DNA of 64,000 bases from Sequoia sempervirens (GCA_007258455.2 VDFB02252616.1:123359833-123423832); one strand, 5' to 3'; shown: positions 1 through 11,705, numbered from the stretch's first letter. Translations and numbers: made by a program. The notes: generated by a model not told the origin, from the sequence alone.

Positions 1-202
1 CTATCTTTTCCATTGATGTCAAAGGGGGAGAAGAATCATGTGAAAAACTATGAATTATTTGGGGAGAAGAGCCTTGTGGGGAGATCATGTAGAAGAAGTT
101 GAGGAGAAGAGTCAAAATCTAAGGGGAAGTAAGTGTTGATTGAGATTTGCATTGATGGTGTTTTTCACATCATGTGTTGCCATCATTGCCAAAGGGGGAG
201 AT
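1..202 (+). mobile_element. Copia element, 3' internal end with polypurine tract
   Basis: This is the last part of the internal region of a Copia LTR retrotransposon that enters from the left of the window. The purine-rich stretch AAAGGGGGAGA at 191-201 directly precedes an LTR that starts TGTTGG, which is the usual arrangement of a polypurine tract at the 3' LTR. A similar AAAGGGGGAGA word occurs at 20-30. No polymerase domain is visible here, so the region is probably 3' untranslated sequence downstream of RNase H. The assignment to Copia rests on the style of the PPT and of the LTR end, not on a protein. Confidence 0.6.
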
Positions 203-1482
203 TGTTGGATGTTGTGGTTGTGTTGTTGATATGTGGTTGTCATTGATGTCAACACTATTAGCATTGATGTATTGTAGGTTGTATATGTCGAGGATATTGA
301 GAAAACTGTTATAGAAAGAGTTACATGTTGATAGTGGAACAGTGAAGGTCATGAAGGTGTCTTGCTTAGTACATTGATGACTAGTCATTGTGGATTAAAG
401 GGTTTATTGTTGAGTTTATCTAGTTTATCCACATAAAGTTTTAGAGGTCCCCATGAAGATTGAATTGTGTTATGAACAGTTGTGTTTTGATAGTTTTTTT
501 GTGGCTTCAGTTAGTGTTCTTGATTGAAGTTGATGTGATTCTAGTAATTTCAATTGTTGTGGATGCCTCTCTATTGATTCGTGATGCTTTTGAATGCTTC
601 TAGATCATGCTCTATCTTTGTTGCATGTCCGTGTTGATCGGTGTGCTTGTGGTCGGTGATTTTTCTCTTGTGTGTTCGGGTTTTTACATTCTTGGCTGAC
701 ATGGTGGTTGTAGCGTGTTGTGGATCCTTGGAGATTAAAATTTGAATGTTTGGTGCACTTGAGGATATTGATTTAAGTCTTCATTATATTGTGGCCGATG
801 GTGTTTGATTCACATTGAAAATTTACTTGTAAATTTGGGCCGACATTGTGTATATGTTTTTATATTTCATATTTTATTTTGGCCAACGAAGTTGTTGATG
901 TAAATCCATGTTGCAAATATATACAAGCGATTGTTTGAGCAAAGTGAAGTGTGAAAAGAAGGAAAGAAGTGCTAGAGGAAGAGCAAGTGTGTGAATAGTG
1001 ATCTAATCATTCGATTGCAGAGCAGAGTGTGAAGAAGTTTGAGCGAAGTGTGAAGGAGTGTTTTTGTAATTAACCGGAACTGTAATAAGGCTTTTGTAGA
1101 AGCTATTTTCTTAGTTCATACCCTGCAGATCTAATCCAAATTGCTATAAGAAAGTGTGTATTCTTTGGGCAGTGAGCCCTCTTGTATTTAGTAGTGAGCT
1201 CTCGGCAATGTGCCTGAATGCATGTGCATTCCCATTATTCTTCATTATACTTTTAACAAGGTATAATATTGTTGACTGACATCCACCATGGTTTTTCCCC
1301 TAACAAGGTTTCCATGTAAAAAAAATATTGGTGTTCTCTGTGTTTCTAATGTGCTAATTGCCTGTGGTTTATTGTTAATTCATCAGATCTGAGATTAAGT
1401 AAAGTTATGTTTGAAAAGTTTAAATATTCTATGACAACTAATTCACCCCCCCTCTCAGTTGTCTGTCCTTGTTTTGCCAACA
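203..1482 (+). mobile_element. Copia 3' LTR (TGTTGG...CCAACA)
   Basis: The 1280-bp segment begins TGTTGG right after the polypurine tract and ends CCAACA, a perfect 6-bp terminal inverted repeat as expected for an LTR. Near its end it carries a C-rich run followed by CTCTCAGTTGTC (about 1445-1462), a signature common at plant Copia LTR ends. Immediately after 1482 the sequence reads as gypsy gag, so this LTR marks an insertion into an older element. The flanking base string GTTTC (1483-1487) should be the target duplication; its left partner lies outside the window. No primer-binding site follows, which agrees with this being the 3' LTR. Confidence 0.75.
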
Positions 1483-2330
1483 GTTTCAACCTTTAATGAG
1501 AGTTTAAATCCAAAAGAATTGATCAATTGGATCAATGATATGGAATAATTTTTCAAATTCGAGGAGATTGAAGATCCTCACCAAGTGAAGTTTGCAAAGA
1601 CCAAGTTAAAGGGCCATGCTAGTATTTGGTGGGAAGAGGTCCAACTAGAAAGGAGAGAAGGGAAGGATGTAATTTCTAAATGGGATAGAATGGTGTCAAA
1701 ATTGAAGAAGAAATTTATTCTAGTTGATTACGAATTAGAACTACTCAAGAAGATGCAAAATTTGAGACAAGGAACAAGGATGGTGAAGTAGTATATAGAA
1801 GAATTTCATAAGATCCTAATTAGAATAGGGTATTTTGAAGCAAGCAAGGAGAAGGTAGCCCGTTACTTTAATGGGTTGAAGCTAAGCATACAAGAGGAAT
1901 TGGAATTAGTACGAATATACACCATTGAGGATGCATATCAGTTGGTATTAAAGGTGGAAGAGAGATTGAATAGAAAATTTGAGCATAAGTAGAAAGGGAA
2001 GAGCAAAATTTATGAGTAGCAAAAAGGGGACGAGCAAGAAATTAGAGACATCATGGGCAAGGATGGTGAAAGAGCTGAAAGCTCAAACAAGTTTCATGAG
2101 TAGAATGAGAGAGGTAGAGGAATATTTGGATGAGGACCAGGAAGAGGTTTCTGAGGAACCTATTTTCAATGTGGAGAAGAAGGGCATAGGGCCTTTGAGT
2201 GTCCTCAACATCAAGGAAAATAAAATAGGAGGCCTGACGAAAATGCTTGAGTTGTCCATGTAGATGAAGATGCACAGTCCTCACATTTTGAAGAAGTTGA
2301 AGGAGGAGAAGCCTTGATGGATAGGTGAGC
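1483..2330 (+). pseudogene. gag: Ty3/gypsy gag remnant
   Basis: Conceptual translation gives a Retrotrans_gag-type protein: a WIND motif near 1529, KLKGHASIWWEE at about 1603-1638, and WDRMVSKLKKKF near 1681-1720, continuing to a C-terminal zinc knuckle at 2161-2202. Gag forms the virus-like particle and binds the element's RNA. The frame is closed by stops, for example TAA in the string after DME near 1546, and by a stop around 1790. In the zinc knuckle the first Cys codon reads TAT (Tyr), followed by FQCGEEGHRAFEC, so the CX2CX4HX4C box has lost a ligand. The 5' part was removed or displaced by the Copia insertion at 1482. The sequence resembles chromovirus-type gag, but the lineage is inferred only from word similarity. 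Confidence 0.8.
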
Positions 2331-2394
2331 CTTGTTGCATGAAGACAATGAACCAATGCAAAGGAAGAGTTTCTTTAGAACGAAATGCAAATTT

Positions 2395-2810
2395 GAAGAT
2401 AAAGTATGAAATGTGATTATTGATGATAGTAGTACTGATAATCTTGTTTCTGAAGAAATGGTGAATAAGTTGTAGCTAGAAAGAAGAAGGCACCCACACC
2501 CATACAAAATTGCTTGGTTGTAGGATGCCCGTAAGGTTTTGGTGCATGAACATTGCCTGGTAAGCTTTAAGATTGGTAACTACCATGAATTTTTTTTGTG
2601 TGATGTTATGCCTATGGATGTTTGTCACCTATTATTAGACAGACCTTGGCAATTCGACAGGAAAGCAATGCATGATGGGTATGCTAATACCTACTATTTC
2701 ATGAAAGATGGAGTCAAGAATAAGTTGAAACCATTGAATAAAGGAGAAGAGAAAGTATGTAGTGATGCTAGGAAGTGCTTGATTAATGGAGATAAATAGT
2801 CAGTTATAAA
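2395..2810 (+). pseudogene. Ty3/gypsy aspartic protease remnant
   Basis: The translation from about 2410 contains IIDDSSTDNLVS, where gypsy proteases normally have a D-S/T-G active site, and then CDVMPMDVCHLLLDRPWQFDR (about 2600-2660), the flap/LLLGRPW region of retropepsins. The protease would cut the polyprotein. The active-site triplet is altered, the LLLGRPW glycine is Asp, and in-frame TAG codons occur near 2475 and 2521, so the gene is dead. It lies directly downstream of gag as in other gypsy elements, but no reverse transcriptase follows in the next 1.5 kb. Confidence 0.75.
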
Positions 2811-4275
2811 GGATGAGGATGAAGATCAAGATTTTCTCATGCAGGTTCCATCTATGTTGATTGCATTCAAAAGGTGTAGACTAAAGGTTTTGGTGGATAA
2901 AGAAGAGGTAAAATCTGCTCTTTGTGAAAATGTCATTACTGATTTGTGTGAGCATAATGAGATTAGTGCAGATGAAGGTATTATAGTAGTGAATACCTTG
3001 ATGATTGAAAATACTGTAGTGGTCAATAAGGACAAAGGTGAGAAGGTACATGCTAGTTCAGTTGAGGACCTTCTAGTTGATGACCATCTATTGTAGGATG
3101 ACTAGGAAGAATATTATGATTATATTAGGTATGTGCAGGATCATCATGGAAAAAATGGGCTCTTAAGTGGCAAAAAATTTAGAAAAATTAGAATTAGGCA
3201 ACTTGACATAAAAATTTGAATAAGTTATCTATATTATTTCAAAAATATATAAGAATAGAATTTGTAGCAAATTGAATGTAGTTTCTAAGCTACCAGGTTT
3301 ATTTTTTAAAAAAGGAAATCTATTTGGTGAAAATTTGAAACTTCAATGGAGTAGTACTTAAATTTCAGGGAAAAAATAAGAAGTAGGTGTCTTTTCGACC
3401 ACCCTAACCACAATAAAATGATAATATTTTTATAAGATTTTAGATGTAAGTAGAGGACTCATGTCTGGATGTGATGCATATTTTTTTGTAATTTTTTGCC
3501 AAGTAAATAATTAATTATGAATTTTTTATTACAACTTTTAAAAAATATAAAAAATCGTATGTATAACCACCTTAACAAGTGGTCAAAACTTCATGAAATT
3601 CATTTCTTCTTTTTTTAATCCTATAGTATGTGAAGCATAGAATGTGACACATGTTTTCGATTAAAAAAATGTGATACCGTTTGAAAGTTGTAGATGTTTT
3701 TCAATCAGCCTATCAATCAGGACTTTAGTTGTAATTCAAATAGAAAATGAATAATAATTATTTATTAAATTCAAAGTAAAGCATAATTTATATTGGTGGA
3801 AAGCTGAGAATCTCCTTTAAAACCCTTTTTGTTTCATCTATTTTGGGTAAAAAAATGTCGTTAGCCACGTACCCTACACATACCCATCATATCACCAATT
3901 TTTGGCCCATCATGATCCTGCACATACCCTATTATTAACATTGATAAGGATACAGATGAGAAGGAAAGTATGAGTACTTTGATTATGATCCTGACATTGA
4001 AATTGCAGTTGAGAATTACTTTCCAGAAGATATAGGAAAGGAGGAGTACAAGGAACAAATGGAGAATGAAAATGAAATGATTGTTACAATAGTAATTGGG
4101 GAAAAGGTAATGCATAAGTTTCCTACAAGAGATAAAATTGAAGATTATAATTTTCCAAAATTTCATAGTGTAGATTGGTGGGAAGTGAAATTTGTTAAAA
4201 GAGGACAAAAGAGAGGAAGAATGAAAGAAGGTCGGGACATTAAATTGCAGAAGAAAGTTCAGAAGGGTGTTTAGC
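2811..4275 (+). pseudogene. Unrecognised gypsy-linked coding-like segment, split by a TIR element
   Basis: After the protease, the plus strand stays fairly open (2839-3096, then 4059-4274 after the inserted element at 3127-3929). The translations are charged and Lys/Glu/Asp-rich, with no motif I recognise; reverse transcriptase is expected here and is not seen. The two parts join across the 4-bp duplication TATT, so they were one sequence before insertion. It may be a protease-RT linker of a defective element, or a non-autonomous gypsy derivative that lacks pol. Confidence 0.4.
3127..3929. mobile_element. Small TIR element, 803 bp, 4-bp TSD TATT
   Basis: The left end AGGTATGTGCAGGATCAT (3127-3144) and the inverted right end GGGTATGTGCAGGATCAT (complement of 3912-3929) are inverted repeats with one mismatch. 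They are flanked by TATT at 3123-3126 and 3930-3933; if the first base is excluded the duplication could be read as the 5-bp TATTA. A second inverted copy of the terminal word, GGGTATGTGTAGGGT on the complement near 3878-3892, gives subterminal repetition. The interior is AT-rich and has no coding capacity, so this is a non-autonomous DNA transposon. It splits the gypsy remnant. Confidence 0.75.
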
Positions 4276-5340
4276 ATGATAAGGTGAATAGGTGGATCCA
4301 AGACAAGCTCAAAGTCTACAAATTTTTATGAGTTCAACTCATGAAATTTTTTTGAATTACATTGGGTGTGTAATGTAGGAGCATCCAGGGCGAAGAGCAA
4401 TCTTGCATCATCAATTTTTGTGTTTTTTTGTTGATCAGAGAAGGGCTGACATGGCCTATCGACAAGACCATGAAATATTTGTAATACTTTCCTACATGTC
4501 CCAATGATTTATTGATGACAACATTGAGTGTATAGTTCGTAGTGTTCCATCATCGAGACATTGCTTTATTGGCGTGACATTTCCCCACGTCCTAGTGACA
4601 TACCGACGGTGTTGGCAGGGATGGTTTACATCAACGTGAGGATCTCGTATTGGGGAAACGAGGTCACCTATCCTACTGAGGGTCTGATGGTGGTTGTTGT
4701 CGGCAGGACCATTGCTTGTTGCCCGAACTTGGCCGGTAGTCTCCACGATGGCCCGACAACTTGATAGTTCAGTAGTACTATTCGATGGGAGTATGCTTCA
4801 TCAGTGGGAATCTATCTCAAGTCTCCTCGATGGTCTGATGCATCCTTCAGTGTGTGGAGTGTTCGTTGGTGAAAATTATTCATTTCAGTGAGATTTGATT
4901 TGGGGTTTCATCGACAGGGTAATGGTGGACTTGGTAGTGTATGCAGTACGATTCATGCATCAGTCAATGGTGGTGGATGGAAACACCTGGAAGAATGAGA
5001 CTAGATGAATTTCACATTGTTGTTGTGGAATCCATATCCATTGGTCAACTCGATGAGCTATTGATAACAAGGTAACGACATTATGATCCTATGACATGAG
5101 AAGAGTTGAACACCAAGGCCGACCTAGAGAATAAGAATGATATATAAAGGTTGGACGAAGACAAGTGGGTGGCGAAGGTAGTATGAGGGTAGCTCACAGC
5201 ATGATAGTGAAGCTTCAGGCTGAACCCAAATCTACCAATCGATAGATGCATGTATGAAGCTGCCCATGAGATGGTGTGTAACTTTGTAATGTCGGTCCAG
5301 TAATAAAGATCATTTTGTAGTGCAAATCTGGTTGTTTTAT
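4276..5340 (+). other. Unrecognised, GC-richer stretch
   Basis: From about 4440 to 5330 the sequence is visibly richer in G, C and CpG than its surroundings. It contains short open stretches in two frames, for example 4561-4764 and 4694-4891, but no domain I recognise. A polyadenylation-like AATAAA string sits near 5304, followed by a T-rich tail. It could be the remains of a captured or retrotransposon-linked gene, or the 3' part of the gypsy element. I see no splice pattern or long frame that would settle this. Confidence 0.3.
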
Positions 5341-6146
5341 GCTGTTATAATTTGCAAGGGGAGTACCCTTCATCAAAATGGGTCTTAAGTGGTGACTTTT
5401 CTTTTGAAATCAAGAAACACTAACCTTGGATGAGAAATTGAGGATAGTTGCACTCAAAATTTTAAGATGCAACGAAAACAAGGGTTGTAGTGCTCTAAGT
5501 CTACCTTCTAAAGTTCTATTAATTCTTTTTGAAAATGGTAGATATTACGGGGTTCAAAAAATGGAGCCATATAATTTGGTGTTGTTTTTGTCAAAAAAAT
5601 ATAACATAGCATCTCTTGTGGCTCCCTCAAAAGGTTAAATTTTTTTTGGTATTTTAAAAATTGCTTCAGTGAGAAATTAGCTAACAACATGTAGTTTATG
5701 CCTGTTTTTTTTATATTTTTTTAATGAATATATGATTTTTTACTAATTTTCAAAGTGGACACATCTTGAAAATAGAAATTTGGTCATGGTACCCCTATAA
5801 ATTTTTAATGCTAATCGAAAATCAATTTTTTTGAATATGTGTAGAATGCAGTCTAGTTTATAAAAATGTAATTTATTTGAAATTTTAATAAACAATTAAA
5901 AAATAAAGTAAAAAATACTAAACATTGGTTTTTGAAAAAAAACAAACACAAAAAACAAAAGAAATTAAACACGAAACCCTTAGCATAGTCAAAATGTGAA
6001 AAAAATTACATTGTTAAATAACTAAGAGAGAACCTAACATTACCCAGGTGTTTGATTTACTCAACCTTGAAACACATACAAACTTGACAATTAGAATAAA
6101 TGAGATTAAGTGAAATTTTATAGTATATGTAAAAATAAATCTTTAG
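5341..6146. other. AT-rich stretch without recognised feature
   Basis: The segment is dominated by A and T runs and has no long frame with coding character. The word GGGTCTTAAGTGG near 5380 resembles the subterminal GGGCTCTTAAGTGG of the small TIR element near 3156, so part of it may be a related, decayed element, but I could not find matching ends. Confidence 0.3.
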
Positions 6147-6150
6147 ACGT

Positions 6151-7137
6151 GGGTGCTGCCACAATAGTGTGTCTCACTTTTGGGATGTGTTGATTTTTAC
6201 CTGAAATCACTATTTTTAGAAAAACTAATGATTTAAGTCTTGAGAGACTCCATCTAAAGGGTTTTAATTGAAGAGGGATAGATAAGAACCCCTTAGATCA
6301 AACCCCCTTCGATAGAACCCCTCTAGTATTAAATCATGCCCACAATGGAATCTCCTTCTCACCTATCAAAATGCTAGAAAAAAACCACTTTTTCTTTACC
6401 TTTTGAGGGATTAAATAACGTCATTTAAAAATTATATTTTGCAATATTGTAGCCCTCGAAGCAAGCTTTCCAACAAGTATAGTATTGATATATTTTCATT
6501 TTATCATGTATTTAATTTTCATTTTTTACTAAACATAGGTTTTTCTTCGAACATCAAGCTCTTTGTTGTGCAGAGGTGGAAAAATAGTAAACCATTATAA
6601 AAAAAATTCAAAAATACCCATTCCCTAGATATTGGTTTCCTTGTTTCAACCAAAAATAAATTGGATTTCGATATATACACAAGAAGTTAGGTTGTATGAC
6701 ACACACGTATGTCCAAATTATAGTTATAGTGACTTCAAAAAATATTTTTTTTAAAAAATATGCAACAAAAAATAATGAAAAAATATCCTTTCCCTAGATA
6801 TTGATGTTGAGAATCTATTTTTCAAAAATTATAATTCAATTTGTTATACAAATTTTTTTATGTTGTACGACACAAAAGTTACTTTCTAAAAGTGTTGTTT
6901 TCTATTTAAAACTAGTTATTAAAGGAGATGTTAAAATATTCATGATTTATTTCAAAAAAAATGAAAAAAAAATATTTAGAATCTGCACACAAATTGCCAC
7001 AGATCACTAGTTCACATCATCTTCAAATTCTTAACGGTTGAGCTGCTATAGGTCTTAGAAGATGAAGATTCATTAAAAATATTGATGTAAATGTCCATCT
7101 TGGGAAAAAAGTGAGACATGGTATTGTGATTTCACCC
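6151..7137. mobile_element. GGGTG-ended TIR element, copy A (987 bp)
   Basis: The left end GGGTGCTGCCACAATA and the inverted right end GGGTGAAATCACAATA form imperfect terminal inverted repeats that continue through a GTCTCACTTTT word. The flanks are ACGT (6147-6150) and ATGT (7138-7141), which fits a 4-bp target duplication with one C-to-T change. A second full copy with the same ends lies at 16159-17140. The interior is AT-rich and does not encode a protein, so it is a non-autonomous DNA transposon or MITE-like element. Confidence 0.8.
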
Positions 7138-7216
7138 ATGTTGGGAAGGCACTCCAACCTTTGGTTTGGAAATCCAAAGAAAATCCAAGCCAAAGGCTTG
7201 GGGATTCCCAAAGCAA

Positions 7217-7401
7217 GACATAATGTGAGCACAATATAATGCACTCACATTATGTCAGAGTTTTGACATAACGTGAGTACATTATAGCATGCTCATGTTA
7301 TGTCTTGCCTTTCATTTTTCTTGTTTTTTTGTTTTGTCTTTCTTTATGTTTCTCAAAGAAAGGAATAATGTGAGTGTATTATAAAATTCTCATGCTATGT
7401 C
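7217..7401. repeat. Three tandem imperfect hairpins
   Basis: Hairpin 1 (7217-7256) has arms GACATAATGTGAG and CTCACATTATGTC, a perfect 13-bp palindrome with a 14-base loop. Hairpin 2 (7265-7304) has arms GACATAACGTGAG and CTCATGTTATGTC. Hairpin 3 (about 7363-7401) is a weaker version. Upstream, CCAAGCCAAAGGCTTGG (about 7185-7201) is another palindrome. The block sits between TIR element A and the microsatellite. A related word recurs near 11930, on the far side of the telomere-like array. Confidence 0.7.
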
Positions 7402-7489
7402 TTGCTTAAAATTGTTTTTGTGCAAGTTTGTTAAATGTATGTTTGATGCATGCATGTTTGTAGGTTTGTGTGATTAAATATATCTGTAT

Positions 7490-7655
7490 GAATGTATGCT
7501 TGTATGTATGTATGTATGTATGTATGTATGTATGTATGTATGTATGTATGTATGCATGTATGTATGTATGTATGTATGTGTGTATGTATGTGTGTGTGTA
7601 TATGTGTATGTATTCTTCTATGTATGTATGTATGTATTCTTGTATGTATGTATGT
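7490..7655 (+). repeat. TATG tetranucleotide microsatellite
   Basis: TGTATG units are repeated with few interruptions from about 7495 to 7600 and again to 7655. The Met-Tyr-Val-Cys reading frames across it are artefacts of the repeat and not genes. The tract runs directly into the telomere-like block. Confidence 0.95.
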
Positions 7656-10600
7656 AAGGGTTTTGGGCTTAGGGTATATAAGGGTGAGGGTATAGGGTGT
7701 AGGGATGAGGGTTGAGGTTGTGGGGTTTAGGGTTTAAGGTATAGGGTTGATTATTGAGGGATTAGGGATTAAGTAATAAGTTGAGGGTATAGGGTATGGG
7801 TTGAAGTTTTACAATTGAAGGATAATATTTAGCTCACTGAGTGTATAAGATTAAGGTAAAGGCATTAAGATTTATGGTTTATGGTATGGATTGAGGGTAT
7901 AAGGCATAGGGTGAAGGGTTGAGAGTGTATGGTTTAGGGTTTAAGTATAGGGTTGAGGGACAATATTCAAGGTTTAGGGTATAAGGGTGAGGTTATATAG
8001 GGTATAGGGATGAGGGTTGAGGTTGTAGGGTTTAGGGTTTAAGGTATATGGTTGACGATTGAGAGATTATGGCTTAAGTACAAGGTTGAGGGTATAAGGT
8101 TGAGGTTTTACAACTAATTGATAATGTTAAAGGTTGAGTGTATAAGGTATAGGGTTTGGGGTTTAAGGTTGAGGGTATAAGGTATAGGGATGAGGGTTGA
8201 GGGTTTAGGGCATAAGTATAGGGTATAGGGTAGTTATTTGAGGGCTGAGGGATAATATTTAGGGTTGAGTGTCTAAGGTTAAGTGTATAGTGTATAGGTC
8301 TATTAGGGTTTAAGATATTGGGTTGATGGATTAGGGCTTAATTATAGGTTCAAGGGTTGAGGCTATAGGGTGTAGGGATTAGTGTTTAAGGGTTGAGGGT
8401 TTAGGGTTTAAGAGTTGAGGGTTGATGGTTTAGGGTTTAGGGTTTAAGGGTTGAGGGTTGAGGGATTAGGGTTGAGGGTTGAGGGTATAAGGGTTGAGGT
8501 TTAGGGTTTAATGGATTAGGGTTGATGGTTGAGGGATTAGTGTTTAAGGGTTGAGGGATTATGGTTTAAGGTATAGTGTCGAGGGTTGAGGGTTTAGGGT
8601 TTAAGGTTGAAGGGTTGAGGGTTGAGGGTTTAGGGATAGGGTTTAGGGTTGAGGGTTGAGGGTTAAGGGATCAAGGTTTAAGTGTTAAGGGTTTAAGGGT
8701 TCAGGGTTTAAGGTTTTAGGGTTTATAGTTTAAGGGTTGAGGGGTTAGGTTTGAGGGTTGAGGATTTAGGGTTTAACATATAGGGTTGAGGTTAGAATGT
8801 ATAGGGTAGAGGGTTTATAGTTGAAGGTTGAGGGTTGAGGGATGGGGATTAGAGTTGAGGTTTGAGGGATTAAGGTTTAAGGTTTTAGGGTTGATGGATT
8901 AGGGTTTAAGGGTTGAGGGTTGAGGGATTAGTGATTAAGGTACATGGTTGACAGTTGAGCATTAAGGGTTAAGGGTTTAAGGGTTGAGGTTGTAATGTAT
9001 AAGGTTTGAGGGTTGAGTGTTTAACAGTTGAGGTTGTAAGGTTTAAGGATTTAGGGTTTAAGGGTTTATGATTGAGGGTTGATTATTTAAAGGTTGAGGG
9101 TTTAAGGGTTTAGGGTTTAAGGGTTGAGGGTTAAGAGATTAGGGTTTAAGGTATAGGGTTGAGGGATTAGGGTTGAGGGTTTAATGTATAGGGTAGAGGG
9201 TTTAGAGTTAAGGGTTTAGGGATTAGGGTTGAGGGAGTAAGTTGAGGGTTTAGGTTATAGGGTTGAGGGTATAGGTATTAAGGTTTATGGTTGAAGGTTT
9301 AATGTATAGGGTAGAGGGTTTAAGAGTTTAGGGTTTAGGGTTTAAGGGTTGAGGTTTGAGGGTCTAACGTATAACATTGAGGGTTGAGACATTAAAGGCT
9401 TAAGGGTTGAGGGCTTAAAGGTTGAGGGTTTGGGGGATTGAGGGTTTAAGGTATAGAGTTGGAGGATTAAGATTGAGGGTTCAAACATTAAGGGTTTAAG
9501 GGTTGAGGGCTTAAAGGTTGAGGGTTGAGGGATTAAGGGTTTAAGGTATAGAGTGAGGGATTAGGTTTGAGGGTTTAATGTATATGGTAGAGGGTTGAGG
9601 TTGAGGGTTTAAGGGTTTAAATTTTAAGGGTTTAAGGGTTGAGGGTTTAGGGTATAGGGTTGAGGGTTTAATGTATAGGGTTGAGGGTTGAGAGTTGAAG
9701 GTATAGGGTTGAGGGTTTAATGTATAGGGTAGAGGGTTGAGAGTTGAGGGTATAGGGATTGGGGTTTAGGGTTGAGGGTTTAATATATAGGGTAGAGGGT
9801 TTAGGGTTAAGGATTGAGGGTATAGGGTTGAGGGATTAAGGGTTTATGATATAGGTTCAATGGATTAGGGTTGAGGGTTTAATGTATAGGGTAGAGGTTT
9901 GAGGGTTGAGGATTTAAGGGTTGAGGGTATAGGGTTGATGGTTTAATGTTGATGGTTGAGGGTTGAGGGTTTAAGGTTTTAGTGTTTAAGGGTTGAGGGT
10001 TAGGGATTAAGGGTTGAGGGTTGAGGGATTAAGGATTTAAGGTATAGGGTTGAGGGTTTAATGTATAGGGTTGGGGGTTTAAGGGTTTAAGGGTTTAGGG
10101 TTTAATATATATGGTAGAGGGTTGAAGGTTGAGGGATTATGGGTTTAAGGGTTGAGGGTTGAGGGATTAGGGTTTAGGTTCTAATGTATAGGGTAGAGGG
10201 TTTATAGTTGAGGGTTGAGGTCTAAGGGATTAAGGGTTTATGGGTTGAGGGTTGAGGGATTAAGGGTTTAAGGCATAGGTTGAGGGTGTAATGTATAGGG
10301 TAGAGGGTTAAGGGTTTAGAGTCAAGGGTTTAAGGGTTGTAGGTATAGGGTTGAGGGATTAGGGTTAAATGGTTGAGGGTTGAGGGATTAGGTTCAAGGT
10401 TTGATGGTTTAGGGTTTAATGTGTAGGGTTGAGGGATTAGGATTGATGATCTAATGTATAGGATAGAGAGTTTATAGTTGAGGGTTGAGGGTTGAGGCAT
10501 TAAGGGTTTAAGGTTTGAGGGTTTAAGGGTTGAGGGTTGAGGGATTAAGGGTTTAAGGTATAGAGTCGAGGGATTAGGGTTGATTTTTTAATGTATAGGG

Positions 10601-11705
10601 TGGAGGGTTGAGGGTTTAAGGGTTTATGGTTTAAGGTTTTAAGGGTTGAGGGTTTAATGTAAAGGGTTAAGGGTTGAGGGTTGAGGGTTGAGGGTACAGG
10701 GTTGAGGGATTAGGGTTGATGGTTTAATGTATAGGGTTGAGGGTTGAGGGTTGAGGGTATAGGGATTAGGGTTTATGATTGAGGGTTTAATGTATAGGGT
10801 AGAGGGTTTAGGGTTAAGGGTTGAGGGTATAGGGTTGATAGATTAGGGTTGAGGGTTGAGGGTGATAGGGTATAGATGATAGATTAGGGTTGAGGGATTA
10901 AGGATTTAAGGTATAGGGTCAAGGGGTTATGAATGAGGGTTTAATTTAGGGTTGAGGGTTTAAGGGTTTAAGGGTTTAAGGGTTGAGGTTATAGGGTTGA
11001 GGGATTAGGGTTGAGGGTTTAATGTATAGGGTAGAGGGTTGAGGGATTAAGGGTTTAAGGGTTGAGTGTTTAAGGGTTGAGGGTTGAAGGATAAGGGTTT
11101 CAAAACTAATGTACAGGGTAGAGGATTTATAGTTGAGGGTTGAAAGTTGAGGAATTAAGGGTTTAAGGGTCGAGGGTTGAGGGATTAAGGGTTTAAGATA
11201 TAGGGTAGGGGGATTAGGGTTGTGGGTTTAAAGGTTTAAGGGTTGAGGGTTAAATGTATAGGGTATAGGGTAGAGGGTTTAAGGGTTTAAGGGTTAAAGG
11301 TTTAAGGGTTGAGGGTTGAGGGTTGAAAGTAAAGGGTTTAATGGTTGAGGGTTGAGGGTTTAGGGATAGGTATTAGGGTTTAGGGTTGAGGGATTAGGTT
11401 TTAAGGGTTGATGGTTTATGGTATAGGGATTAGGGTTGATTTTTTAGGGTATACAGATGAGGGTTGAGGTTGTAGGGTTAGGGATGAGGGTTGAGGTTGT
11501 AGGGTATAATGTTTAAGGTATAGGGTTTAGGATATAGGGTTAAGGGTTGAGGTTGTAGGGTTTAGGGTTCAAGGTATAGGGTTGAGGTTTGAGGCTGTAG
11601 GATATAGGGTATCATGTTAATGTATAGGATATATTGTTTACGATTTAGAATTTAAGGTATAAGGTATAAGGTTGAGGGTTAATATATAGGCTTGAGTGTA
11701 TAGGG
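7656..11705 (+). repeat. Degenerate telomere-like G-rich array (~4 kb)
   Basis: About 4 kb consist almost wholly of 6-9 base words ending in GGG, such as TTTAGGG, TTGAGGG, TATAGGG and TTTAAGGG, all with the G-rich strand on plus. TTTAGGG is the Arabidopsis-type plant telomere repeat, so this is best read as an interstitial telomere-like array that has decayed or been amplified from variants. A longer word, TTTAATGTATAGGGTAGAGG, recurs many times between about 9180 and 11030, which points to higher-order amplification beyond simple point decay. All frames are closed by stops. Unrelated DNA lies on both sides, so this is not a chromosome end in this assembly. Confidence 0.9.

Noticed and set aside
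3861..4301. 146-codon minus-strand frame
   Set aside because: It crosses the right end of the small TIR element and runs antisense to the gypsy remnant; hydrophobic composition comes from complementing A-rich DNA.
7470..7715. Open frames encoding Met-Tyr-Val-Cys repeats
   Set aside because: They are created by the TATG microsatellite and have no coding character beyond it.
7656..11705. True chromosome end
   Set aside because: Ordinary transposon-rich DNA continues on both sides and the repeats are highly variant.
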